Shown: in pieces, positions 13,787-20,497 of the stretch
Numbering within the stretch: position 1 is the first letter of the stretch
Layout: each line of letters begins with the position of its first letter
DNA from: CAYWNK01 sp047639615
Lineage (GTDB): Bacteria > Planctomycetota > UBA1135 > GCA-002686595
NCBI GenBank assembly: GCA_047639615.1
Contig: JBLIOL010000053.1
Span: 1-21,523 of the forward strand
Reading direction: 5' to 3'
DNA length: 21,523 nucleotides
Notes under the pieces: model-generated
The model's database searches: none
What the model saw: the letters and a program-made list of their open reading frames with translations, nothing else
Told to the model about the DNA's origin: nothing
Translations under genes and position numbers: made by a program

Positions 13787-14647
13787 CTAGATCGTCACGC
13801 CGAGGGGCTTCAACGCAGCGATGCCAAAGAGCATCGAGGCCACGATAAAGGCCATCAACACGCCGGCTTCGCCCTCCATGGGCAACCAGCCGAGTTGGCT
13901 CGGCGGGTAGACGAAGGAGACTTCCTCGAAGGGCGATGCGTCCACGAAGGCCGCTTCCACCGGGTAGAGCACCGACCAGAAGCCCGCGATGCGTTGACCC
14001 TGGCGATTGCGCGCTTCCTGACCTTCGACGCCCGCGTCGTAGCGCTTGATCTCCGTTACGCCGCCGGCGGTGAGCTTGATCTCGAACTGGCCGCCTTTGG
14101 TGGCGGCGAACTCCTGCACGGCCAGACCTTGGCCGGGGATGCGCACCAGGGGCGAGGTGGGCACGAGGCCCTCGGGGTACTCGATCACGAGCTCGCCGGC
14201 CGCCGCTAAGCTGCCTTCCTTGAAGTGGATCGTGAGGGTCGTGCCCTCGCCCGCCAGCAGCTCACTGGGCTGCTCCACCACGGGTGCCGCGTCGTAGCCG
14301 TAGCGCGTGACCATCTGAGCCAGCACGAACACGAAGGGGATCGAGAGCGGGATGAAGGGCCCGAAGTTCAGGCACACGTACTGCAGGTTGCGCCCGAGCA
14401 CCTTGCCGATGGCCTTGGTCACCAAGGTCAGATCGTCCTGGTAGATCCGGATCTCGATCATGTGCCCCTTGATCTTGTCCTTGGTGGCTTTGATCCCGGC
14501 CTGAGAGCTGATGTGCTTAAAGACCAACAGACCCAGGACGCCGAAGATCCCACTCACCAATAGGATCGCGATCTCCATACCCATAGCTTCCAGGGGCGTG
14601 AGGACCACGTCGAACAGGCTGGTAACGAAGCGATTGATCGCGTTCAT
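13787..14647 (-). CDS. Three-TM membrane protein resembling the EMC3/TMCO1/YidC insertase superfamily, with extracytoplasmic beta-rich insert
   Basis: 286 aa from the ATG at 14647; a 29-residue extension to 14734 is Pro/Ala-rich and unlikely. Layout: amphipathic N terminus, TM1 (about residues 25-43), a Lys-rich cytoplasmic helical hairpin (about 47-85, containing KATKDKIKGHMIEIRIYQDD), and TM2 (about 88-114, with FGPFIPLSIPFVFVLAQMV). A beta-rich domain of about 140 residues (118-255) follows, then TM3 (about 260-280) near the C terminus. TM, charged coiled hairpin, then paired TMs with Pro-rich starts is the minimal architecture of Oxa1-superfamily insertases (YidC, EMC3, TMCO1, DUF106). 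The beta insert between the last two TMs is not usual. Assignment is by architecture only; it could instead be an unrelated membrane protein. It follows the two phosphodiesterase genes and the 64-aa gene. Confidence 0.5.
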   Translation of the reverse strand: MNAINRFVTSLFDVVLTPLEAMGMEIAILLVSGIFGVLGLLVFKHISSQAGIKATKDKIKGHMIEIRIYQDDLTLVTKAIGKVLGRNLQYVCLNFGPFIPLSIPFVFVLAQMVTRYGYDAAPVVEQPSELLAGEGTTLTIHFKEGSLAAAGELVIEYPEGLVPTSPLVRIPGQGLAVQEFAATKGGQFEIKLTAGGVTEIKRYDAGVEGQEARNRQGQRIAGFWSVLYPVEAAFVDASPFEEVSFVYPPSQLGWLPMEGEAGVLMAFIVASMLFGIAALKPLGVTI

Positions 14648-14736
14648 GGGGCGAGGACCGCTGGCTGGGTCCGCGAGGGGCGCTGGGGATTCTGGGAGGA
14701 TCGTTTCGAGCGCCCTAGCCCTGCAAATCCGCAAGA

Positions 14737-14783
14737 CTGGGCGCGCTGTGTCCGGGCTGAGAGCTCATTGGCCCAGCGCCCGG
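14737..14783 (-). terminator. Compound hairpin between the 64-aa gene and the insertase-like gene
   Basis: CTGGGCGC (14737-14744) pairs with GCGCCCGG (14776-14783) with one wobble. Nested inside, GGGC/GCCC and the small TGAG-AG-CTCA hairpin can form. It lies immediately past the stop of the 64-aa gene in a 140-bp gap that otherwise shows no gene. Without a T-run it may be an attenuator or RNA-processing site rather than a full terminator. Confidence 0.3.
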
Positions 14784-14787
14784 AGAC

Positions 14788-14982
14788 CTAGCTGATGTAG
14801 CCGAGGCCCTTGAGCTTCTCGGTGATGTCGTCGTCGGAGTCGGTGTCGTCGAAGAGCGCGACTTCGCGCTCGAGCACGTGCTGCACGAACTCCTCGGGGG
14901 AGGCGTAGCCCGCCACTTCGGAGATGCGCTTGATGCGCTCGAGGAGGTCCTTGTCGACTTTGATTTTGCTGCCGCCAAACAT
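14788..14982 (-). CDS. Small 64-aa protein, possible ribbon-helix-helix-like fold
   Basis: 64 aa, acidic C terminus. The start is well supported: AAGGA lies 7 nt before ATG 14982. KIKVDKDLLERIKRISEVAG followed by SPEEFVQHVLEREV reads as one beta strand and two helices, the ribbon-helix-helix (CopG/Arc-like) order, then an acidic tail (DDTDSDDD) and a short end helix. No known family was recognised. As an RHH protein it could regulate its own operon; alternatively it is a small adaptor for the membrane enzymes around it, since it sits between the second phosphodiesterase gene (61 nt upstream) and the insertase-like gene. No toxin partner is adjacent, so a toxin-antitoxin reading is not supported. 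Confidence 0.65.
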   Translation of the reverse strand: MFGGSKIKVDKDLLERIKRISEVAGYASPEEFVQHVLEREVALFDDTDSDDDITEKLKGLGYIS

Positions 14983-15043
14983 GATTGGTCCTTGGTACTG
15001 GTGTTGGTGAGAGAGGAGTGAGAGTGAGCTGGTGGAGCCCGTT

Positions 15044-17164
15044 CTATTTCTGGAGCACGGGCTTGCCGTCCATTTCCTTCGGGACCGTGACGCCGTAGCG
15101 GGTCAGGATCTCGACGGTGAGGTCCTCGAGGCCAGGAGCCTCCAGGTTGACCTTGCCGTTGGTGAGCAAGGTGCCCGACACAACGCTGGGGTGCATCAGG
15201 TGCGATCCGTTGAAGGTTCCGCCGAGGTTGTCCTCGAGGAATTCCGCCGGAATGTGCCCCTGAGTGGACTCATCGGAGTTGCCGTACCCCGAATTGTACC
15301 CCACCACCAAGTCAGGGGCTTCGTCCATGCGTTCGCCCGAATAGACGTCCGCGGGCAGCTGCGCTTCGAGCACCACACGCGTGCCTTCACGGCCCGGCGC
15401 GTCGTCCAGAATGGCTTCCAGCTTGGCTTTGATTTCGGCCACAAGCGCGTCGGTTTCTGCTCCGGCGGCGACGATGCCCTGCTTCTCGCGGCCCTTCTGG
15501 TTCACATAGAGACCGTTGAAGCCGATGCCGTAGGCGCGACTCTTGGACCAATCCACCGCGCTGGCGATCATCACCGGCAGGTGCTCCGGATTGGACTTGG
15601 GCAGCTCACGCTTATAGTCCTCCTTGAGCACGAGGTAGCCCTCGTCGAGCAGCCAGGTGTTCAGGTTGAACTTGCGGCTGAATGAGGCGAAGCCGTGGTC
15701 ACTCATGACCATGATCAACGTGTCGTCACCAACCTCTTCGCGCACCTTGCCCAGCACGGGATCCATGCGCAGGTAGAGGTCCATCAGCACGTCCTTCCAG
15801 GTGCTACCCTCGCGACCGGACCACTTGCTCGAGTCCTTCGCTGCGAAGTCCGCGTCGTGATGCGGGTGGCTCTCATCCGCGTGACGCCAGAGCATGTGCG
15901 CTGCTAGGTCGACGCTGGAGTAGTAGAAGAACAGGAAGCCGCCCGCCTCCTTGGCCATGTAGCGATCCAAGGCCATGTCGAGCATGCGCCCGCGCTCGCG
16001 GTAGACCAGGTCCGCCTGCTGGGCGAACTCCTCGTCCGTAAGCATGTGCTTCTTCAGGGCGTTGACGTCCTCCGCCATGCCCTGGGTGTAGAAGCGGCCG
16101 ATCTCGTCGGCGATCTCAGCAGCAGCGGAGTCGGGATACGAAACCGGGCTGATGGGCGCGTAGGGATCGATGTTCACCGGCGATGCGTAGAGCTCCAACT
16201 CGGGCTCGATGCTGCGCAGGTAGAAGCGCACTTGGCCGGCCATATCCATGGCGCCCATGGGCAGCATGCCGAAGGTGACCGGCACGAATTTGCTCCACTC
16301 ACCGGGCTCCAGAACCATGATCTCCGTCCCCACCTCAACCGCTACGGCGCCCGCTTCGCGGTCCACGTAGATGTCGAGGTTCATGGTCTCGCGCGGCTTG
16401 CCTTCGATGAAGGAGTTGTTCGGGCCCAAGAGGCGCGTACGCACGACGCCATTGCGCTCGGTGATCTGGATGAACTTCTCGTTGCCGAAGGCGTCCACCG
16501 GGGGCGACGTGCTGTAGAAGGACGGCTCGCCGTAGGCCGAGTCCACAGCTGGCGTGAGCATGCCCGGGAGAGACCAACCGCGGGCCTCCTCCACGGGGAA
16601 GTTGATCGGCATGCGCCAGACGTCGGCGGGCACGCCCGCGTCGCCAAGAAGCGTCCAGAAGGCGCGACCCGAGCGGTTCGAATCCCCGCCGTCGACCGCG
16701 GGGAACTGCCACTTGCCGGGCAGGGCCGTCAAGCTCTCCTCGGCGTGCGTGTAGGCGCCCGGCGCAATGCCGTAGGTGTCCTTCACGCGATGGATGAAGT
16801 CGAAGATGCCGTGACCGCCGGGCCCACGGCCGGTGATGAAGTTCGACCATGCCACCGGGCTCTGGGGCGGAATCGATGTGCGCAGGGGCATCACGCCACC
16901 GCCGTCCGCGGCCAGCTTGATGAAGTTCTGCATGCGCTCGGGATAGCGCTGCATGGCCTCGAGCAGGATGTCGGGGTCCAGACCGTCGATGCCGAGGACG
17001 ACCACCCGTTGGTGGCTCTCCTGAGCAAGCACGGGCAGGCTAGTTGCGCTGCTGGGCTCCAGAATCGTAGGACTGGCCGGGGACTTGGCGGACGCCATCA
17101 TCCAGGCGCCCCCCACCACGGCGGCGGCGCCAGCGGCGCGCAGGCTCGTCTTGCGGATGCTCAT
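15044..17164 (-). CDS. Exported type I phosphodiesterase / alkaline-phosphatase-superfamily enzyme
   Basis: 706 aa. A basic N terminus (MSIRKTSLR) and a hydrophobic segment (about residues 10-26) form a signal peptide or anchor, so the catalytic domain is outside. Metal-site and nucleophile motifs of the superfamily: VVVLGIDGLDP (Asp60), QSPVAWSNFITG (Ser102 at the nucleophile position), HGIFDFIHR, VDLAAHMLWRH (D-x3-H), VMSDHGFASF (Asp-His) and GSHLMHP near the C terminus. All ligands expected for two metals are present. Such enzymes cleave phosphodiesters, pyrophosphates or phosphonates; the substrate is unknown. It is a clear paralogue of the gene directly upstream, sharing TPVNIDP, the SDHGF block, GREK/RQGIV-type and DEGYL motifs. 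It overlaps that gene by 4 nt (ATGA), so the pair is co-translated. Confidence 0.88.
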   Translation of the reverse strand: MSIRKTSLRAAGAAAVVGGAWMMASAKSPASPTILEPSSATSLPVLAQESHQRVVVLGIDGLDPDILLEAMQRYPERMQNFIKLAADGGGVMPLRTSIPPQSPVAWSNFITGRGPGGHGIFDFIHRVKDTYGIAPGAYTHAEESLTALPGKWQFPAVDGGDSNRSGRAFWTLLGDAGVPADVWRMPINFPVEEARGWSLPGMLTPAVDSAYGEPSFYSTSPPVDAFGNEKFIQITERNGVVRTRLLGPNNSFIEGKPRETMNLDIYVDREAGAVAVEVGTEIMVLEPGEWSKFVPVTFGMLPMGAMDMAGQVRFYLRSIEPELELYASPVNIDPYAPISPVSYPDSAAAEIADEIGRFYTQGMAEDVNALKKHMLTDEEFAQQADLVYRERGRMLDMALDRYMAKEAGGFLFFYYSSVDLAAHMLWRHADESHPHHDADFAAKDSSKWSGREGSTWKDVLMDLYLRMDPVLGKVREEVGDDTLIMVMSDHGFASFSRKFNLNTWLLDEGYLVLKEDYKRELPKSNPEHLPVMIASAVDWSKSRAYGIGFNGLYVNQKGREKQGIVAAGAETDALVAEIKAKLEAILDDAPGREGTRVVLEAQLPADVYSGERMDEAPDLVVGYNSGYGNSDESTQGHIPAEFLEDNLGGTFNGSHLMHPSVVSGTLLTNGKVNLEAPGLEDLTVEILTRYGVTVPKEMDGKPVLQK

Positions 17165-19311
17165 GCCTGCTTCTCCGATTTGCGCGAGCCACCGGCCTGC
17201 TTAAGCTTGTCCGTAGAACGCGGGGTCTTGCCCGTGACTTCGCCGAAGAGTCGGTTGCCCATCATGTACTTGGGAATGTCCACGCCGAAGAGGTCCAAGG
17301 CCGTCGGGGCCAGGTCCACCAGGGCGGGCGTGTCCGTGTTGATCTCGCGGTTGCACCAGAAGACACCGGGCACGAGGCGCGGGTCGACGCAGTGGTCGCC
17401 GGACCAGGACTTGGTGTTGTCGCTGAAGGTGTTCTCGGTAACGGAGCCCGTCGCGCAGTCCCAGGAGTGGCGGTAGCCACGCTTGTAGCCGATCAGAAGT
17501 TCCGGAGCCAAGTCGGCGTAGGGGCCATCGTGGACTTCGTTGGTCAGGAAGACCTCGTTCATGATCGTCTTGCCATCCGCCGGGTCGACCAGGGCTTCCA
17601 GCTTGTCTTTGATCTCGCGGCAAAGCTTGTCGGTCTCCTCGCCCTTGGGGACGATCCCGTCGCGCTCGCGACCTTCACGGTTGATGAAGATGCCAGTCAG
17701 GCCCAGTGTGAAGGCCTTGGTGCGCTTCCAGTCGATGTTCTCAAACCAGTCGCCCGAGGTGCGCTCGTCGTTCTTCAAGAAGAGATAGCCCTCATCCCGC
17801 AACCAAGCGTTCAGGTTCACGCCGCGACGGAAGTTGCAGAAGCCGTGGTCGGAGATGACCATGAAGACAGTTTCCTCGTCGTCGCCGACCTTCTCTTGGA
17901 CCTCAGCCAAGAAGCTGTCCATCTTGGCGTAGGTGTCCGGGATGACGTCCTTGTACTCCTCGGTGTCCTTGCCCTCGTTAGCGGGGTGCGTCGGATCGAG
18001 GTAGCGGTAGAACATGTGACTGATGCGGTCCGTCGTGTCGAACACGCAGGTCACGAGACCGCGGCTGGTCTTGTCGATGGCATCCCAGAGTTGCTTCTTG
18101 CGCTCTTCAAAGATCAGCATCGACTGATCCAGGAAGGCCTCTTCGTCGATCACCCGCTCATTGAGTGCCCAGGTGTCCTCCGCCAGCCCGAGGGTGGCGT
18201 AGGGGCCGAGCATCTTGGCCAGGTAGATCGAGTAGACGAAGGGATGACTGATCGGCATCGCCGGGCTCGACGGATCGATGTTGACCGGCGTGATGTAGAT
18301 CCCCACGCCGCCCTCATCCCACTGCTGGATGCGCAGGCGCGCGATGCCCTGGCAGCCCTTGAAGGGCACGGTCATCCAAGGCGTGTACTCGCGGATGCTG
18401 ACCTCGACGCTGTCGTCGCCGACGGTAATCGTCGCCAGGCCTGTCTCCATATCCATGGCCACCGAGAAGGGGCAGTTCATGGCGTGACCATCCGCGCCGG
18501 AGGGCCCCTTGATGTTGCTGGAGACCGTGTCGTTCTTGACGTTGACGCGGAACTGCTGGCCGCCGATGTGCTCGCCCGAACGCGCCTTCGTGGAGTAGAA
18601 CGAGAAGGAGCCTTGGGTGCCCTGCAGGTCGGGCACGCACATGCCGGAGAGCAGCGTGCCGTTCTTGAATTTCTGGGGCGGGAAGGTGATCGGTACGCGC
18701 AGGATCGAGGACCACACGTGGTTGGCCCCGAGCAACTTCCAGAAGGGTTGGCTGCGCTGCAGGATCTTGTAGACCGCGCGCGAACCGAAGGGAACCTTTG
18801 CCAGGCCCAGGTTCAGGTTGCGCGGCACCGTGCGGATGTCCGAGGAGGACAGCACGGGCATGTAAGAACAAGGGTCACGCGTTAGGAAGTCGTAAATGTT
18901 GTGCCGAGATGCATCAACACCGGTCGCGAAGGACGACCAAGCCACGGGGGAGATCGACGGCATGGCGGTCGACAGCCCGTGGAAGCAGCCGTCCTCGGAC
19001 AGCTTCTTGAAGTTGGGCATGCGCCCTTCAGCCATGTACTTGCTGGCGAGACCCGGGTCGAAACCATCCAGGCCCACGATGATCATGCGCTTGACCTTGG
19101 CCTTGCTCTTGCCACGCATGGTGACGAGCTTGGCGACGGCCTTTAGGGGCCAGATCAGGATGATCCCGAAGGCCAGCAGAAAGGTGCCGGCCAGAACCAA
19201 GAGCGAGCCCGCTGCCGCGAACCCGGCGCCGGGGCCGATGTAGGCGAGCGCAGGGCTGGCACTGGCCACGAGGACGACGGACAGGCCGAACGCGAGTCTG
19301 AAGGGTCGCAT
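17161..19311 (-). CDS. Membrane alkaline-phosphatase-superfamily enzyme with YIGPGAG N-terminal TM module
   Basis: 716 aa from the ATG at 19311. The longer in-frame version from 19587 adds 92 residues of non-conserved sequence ahead of a signal-like start, so I reject it. Residues 1-23 are signal-like (ending SPALA), then YIGPGAG, a second TM (about 31-54), and a strongly basic stretch (about 57-75). The catalytic domain begins at MIIVGLDGFDP (Asp82). Further motifs: ISPVAWSSFATG (Ser121 at the nucleophile position), HNIYDFLTRD, TTDRISHMFYRYLDP, VISDHGFCNFRRG, and WSGDHCVDP. The metal ligands are complete. The basic stretch after TM2 predicts that this catalytic domain faces the cytoplasm if the first segment is not cleaved, unlike its paralogue downstream. 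First gene of the phosphodiesterase pair. Substrate unknown; phosphodiester or pyrophosphate hydrolysis is expected. Confidence 0.88.
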   Translation of the reverse strand: MRPFRLAFGLSVVLVASASPALAYIGPGAGFAAAGSLLVLAGTFLLAFGIILIWPLKAVAKLVTMRGKSKAKVKRMIIVGLDGFDPGLASKYMAEGRMPNFKKLSEDGCFHGLSTAMPSISPVAWSSFATGVDASRHNIYDFLTRDPCSYMPVLSSSDIRTVPRNLNLGLAKVPFGSRAVYKILQRSQPFWKLLGANHVWSSILRVPITFPPQKFKNGTLLSGMCVPDLQGTQGSFSFYSTKARSGEHIGGQQFRVNVKNDTVSSNIKGPSGADGHAMNCPFSVAMDMETGLATITVGDDSVEVSIREYTPWMTVPFKGCQGIARLRIQQWDEGGVGIYITPVNIDPSSPAMPISHPFVYSIYLAKMLGPYATLGLAEDTWALNERVIDEEAFLDQSMLIFEERKKQLWDAIDKTSRGLVTCVFDTTDRISHMFYRYLDPTHPANEGKDTEEYKDVIPDTYAKMDSFLAEVQEKVGDDEETVFMVISDHGFCNFRRGVNLNAWLRDEGYLFLKNDERTSGDWFENIDWKRTKAFTLGLTGIFINREGRERDGIVPKGEETDKLCREIKDKLEALVDPADGKTIMNEVFLTNEVHDGPYADLAPELLIGYKRGYRHSWDCATGSVTENTFSDNTKSWSGDHCVDPRLVPGVFWCNREINTDTPALVDLAPTALDLFGVDIPKYMMGNRLFGEVTGKTPRSTDKLKQAGGSRKSEKQA

Positions 19312-19569
19312 GGTGGATACAGGGGTCGGGCCAGTGTTCGAGAGAGTCAGGTTGGAGCGGCTCCCGCAGCCACTCCCCTGAGGGGAGGCGAGGAGTATAC
19401 GAGGACCTTGCACGAAGGTTGGCCTCGGTGGCCTCTTCCTAGACTTGGGGCGCGGGTCAGTGGTGCTGTTTGGGCGGTGGGGCAACATGGGAGCCAGCAG
19501 ACCGGTATCGGCAGTTAGGAGGTCTCCATTGAAGTACTGATTCCGGCATTCCCTGATCCCGCTCCCCAC

Positions 19570-19621
19570 CCCATTGGCCCATCCCATTGGCCCATCCCTT
19601 TGGGGCCTCCCTTTGGGGCCT
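19570..19621. repeat. Four tandem 13-bp units in two matched pairs
   Basis: CCCATTGGCCCAT occurs twice in tandem (19570-19582, 19583-19595), followed directly by CCCTTTGGGGCCT twice (19596-19608, 19609-19621). The two unit types differ at only a few positions, so the block looks like a 13-bp repeat that diverged and then duplicated each variant. It lies between the cysC terminator and the phosphodiesterase promoter region, outside any convincing gene. Confidence 0.85.
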
Positions 19622-19651
19622 CCTCGGATCGCGCGTAGGTACAGCCCTCAA

Positions 19652-19698
19652 CGCAACAACCCCCGGGCGCGATGAACTCGCGCCCGGGGGTTGTTGTG
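19652..19698 (-). terminator. Strong 19-bp-stem terminator of cysC
   Basis: CAACAACCCCCGGGCGCGA (19654-19672) pairs perfectly with TCGCGCCCGGGGGTTGTTG (19678-19696) around the loop TGAAC; a G-T and a C-G pair extend it to 19652-19698. It lies about 32 nt past the cysC stop. On the - strand the descending arm ends GGGGGTTGTTGCGTTG, T-rich but without a clean T-run. It is the most stable hairpin in the window apart from the one at 4679. Confidence 0.8.
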
Positions 19699-19730
19699 GC
19701 TAATTCGCTCGGACAAGCCGAGCTCAGAGC

Positions 19731-20264
19731 TTAGATCAGGCCTTCGGCTTCGAGGTAGCCGAGGATCTGCTTGCCGGACTCTTCGATGCTCTGGTCGCCG
19801 GTCTTGACGACGATTTCGGCGGTTGTGGGAGCTTCGTACGGGTCGGAGACGCCGGTGAAGTTCTTGATCTCGCCGGAGCGGGCTTTCTTGTAGAGGCCCT
19901 TGGTGTCGCGCTCTTCAACGACGGCCAGGGGCGCGTCCACGAAGACCTCAACGAACTTAGCCTCGGTGCACATGGCACGGCACTCGTCGCGCACGCCCTG
20001 GTAGGGCGAGATGGCGGCGGTGATGGCGCCAACTCCGTTGCGGGCCAACATGTTGGCCACGAAACCGATGCGACGGATGTTGGTGTCACGGTCTTCTTTG
20101 GAGAAGCCCAGACCCTTGGAAAGGTTCGTGCGGACCACGTCGCCGTCAAGAACCTCGATGCCCTTACCGCGCTCGCGCAGGATGGGGGTCAGGTACTCGG
20201 CGAGGGTCGACTTACCGGCGCCAGAAAGGCCGGTGAACCACAGAATGAAGCCTTTTTTGCTCAT
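19731..20264 (-). CDS. cysC: Adenylyl-sulfate kinase
   Basis: 177 aa, normal for a stand-alone APS kinase. It phosphorylates adenosine 5'-phosphosulfate (APS) with ATP to give PAPS, the sulfate donor for sulfotransferases and for sulfate reduction. Motifs: Walker A GLSGAGKST (residues 12-20), VLDGDVVRTNLSKGLGFS (APS-binding DGD), DRDTNIRRIGFVANML, ISPYQGVRDECR, FVDAPLAVVEERDTKGLYKKA and the lid/DPYEAP segment. All conserved residues are present; DTKG replaces the commoner DPKG. No cysD/cysN genes are in the window. No clear Shine-Dalgarno sequence precedes ATG 20264; instead its leader is C-rich (see the G-quadruplex entry). Upstream on the same strand is a sulfatase-like gene. Together with a CysQ-type phosphatase at 10676-11488 it suggests active PAPS use, for example sulfation of a polysaccharide; no sulfotransferase is visible here. 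Confidence 0.95.
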   Translation of the reverse strand: MSKKGFILWFTGLSGAGKSTLAEYLTPILRERGKGIEVLDGDVVRTNLSKGLGFSKEDRDTNIRRIGFVANMLARNGVGAITAAISPYQGVRDECRAMCTEAKFVEVFVDAPLAVVEERDTKGLYKKARSGEIKNFTGVSDPYEAPTTAEIVVKTGDQSIEESGKQILGYLEAEGLI

Positions 20265-20278
20265 GGGATCAGATATTT

Positions 20279-20317
20279 GGGGGTGTTTGGGTGTTTGGGG
20301 GGTGGGGTGGGGTGGGG
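20279..20317 (+). promoter_or_regulatory. G-quadruplex motif in the cysC leader (template-strand side)
   Basis: G6-T-G4-T-G4-T-G4 lies at 20297-20317, preceded by G5 and G3 runs (20279-20283, 20289-20291) separated by TGTTT. Single-nucleotide loops between runs of four or more G are the pattern of a very stable quadruplex. The run is on the + strand, so it is in the template for cysC and the cysC mRNA leader is C-rich. It begins about 15 nt upstream of the cysC ATG. Confidence 0.6.
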
Positions 20318-20340
20318 TGTGTGTTTTGGATAATCCTAGT

Positions 20341-20495
20341 GGTGTGCGGCAGGAGTTCGTGGGATTTGTTCGAGCTCCATTCGTTCTCTCGCAAGGCGCG
20401 GCAACGCTGGCGTAACCGTAGCTACTTCGAGTTGCCCTAACGCAGCGAGAGGACGAATGGGGCCGAGCAAATCACACGTACTCTTGCCGCACGCC
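20341..20495. repeat. 155-bp element with ~52-bp imperfect inverted-repeat arms
   Basis: The left arm (20341-20392, starting GGTGTGCGGCAGGAGTTCGT) and the reverse complement of the right arm (20445-20495, starting GGCGTGCGGCAAGAGTACGT) match over about 51 positions with one gap and roughly 8 mismatches; both end CTCTCGC. The 52-bp spacer itself holds a GGCAAC/GTTGCC pair. The right arm ends 2 bp before the sulfatase-like gene's stop codon. It could be a miniature inverted-repeat element, a structured RNA, or a large attenuator between the sulfatase-like gene and cysC. No encoded protein is seen. Confidence 0.8.
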
Positions 20496-20497
20496 AC

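Larger units (their letters stand above)
19312..19730 (-). promoter_or_regulatory. Non-coding leader/promoter region of the phosphodiesterase operon
   Basis: About 420 bp without a credible gene. On the - strand TATACT (19399-19394) matches a -10 box in 5 of 6 positions and would give a leader of about 75 nt; no good -35 box is seen 17 nt upstream. Within that leader CTCCCC-TGA-GGGGAG (19373-19387) and GGAG-CGG-CTCC (19354-19364) can form small hairpins. The right part contains the 13-bp repeats and the cysC terminator, listed separately. Confidence 0.35.

Noticed and set aside
14788..14982. Toxin-antitoxin system based on the 64-aa RHH-like gene
   Set aside because: No toxin-like gene lies next to it; both neighbours are large membrane or exported proteins.
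16046..18885. Long + strand open frames opposite the two phosphodiesterase genes (16046-17476 and 17392-18885)
   Set aside because: Mirror frames of strongly conserved coding sequence in GC-rich DNA; no RBS or domain evidence.
19312..19587. N-terminal extension of the first phosphodiesterase back to 19587
   Set aside because: It runs through the 13-bp repeats, is not hydrophobic, and would bury the signal-like segment that begins at the 19311 ATG.
20279..20330. CRISPR-like or coding repeat reading of the G/T-rich tract
   Set aside because: It is simple low-complexity sequence with no spacers and no open frame of interest; better explained as a quadruplex motif.
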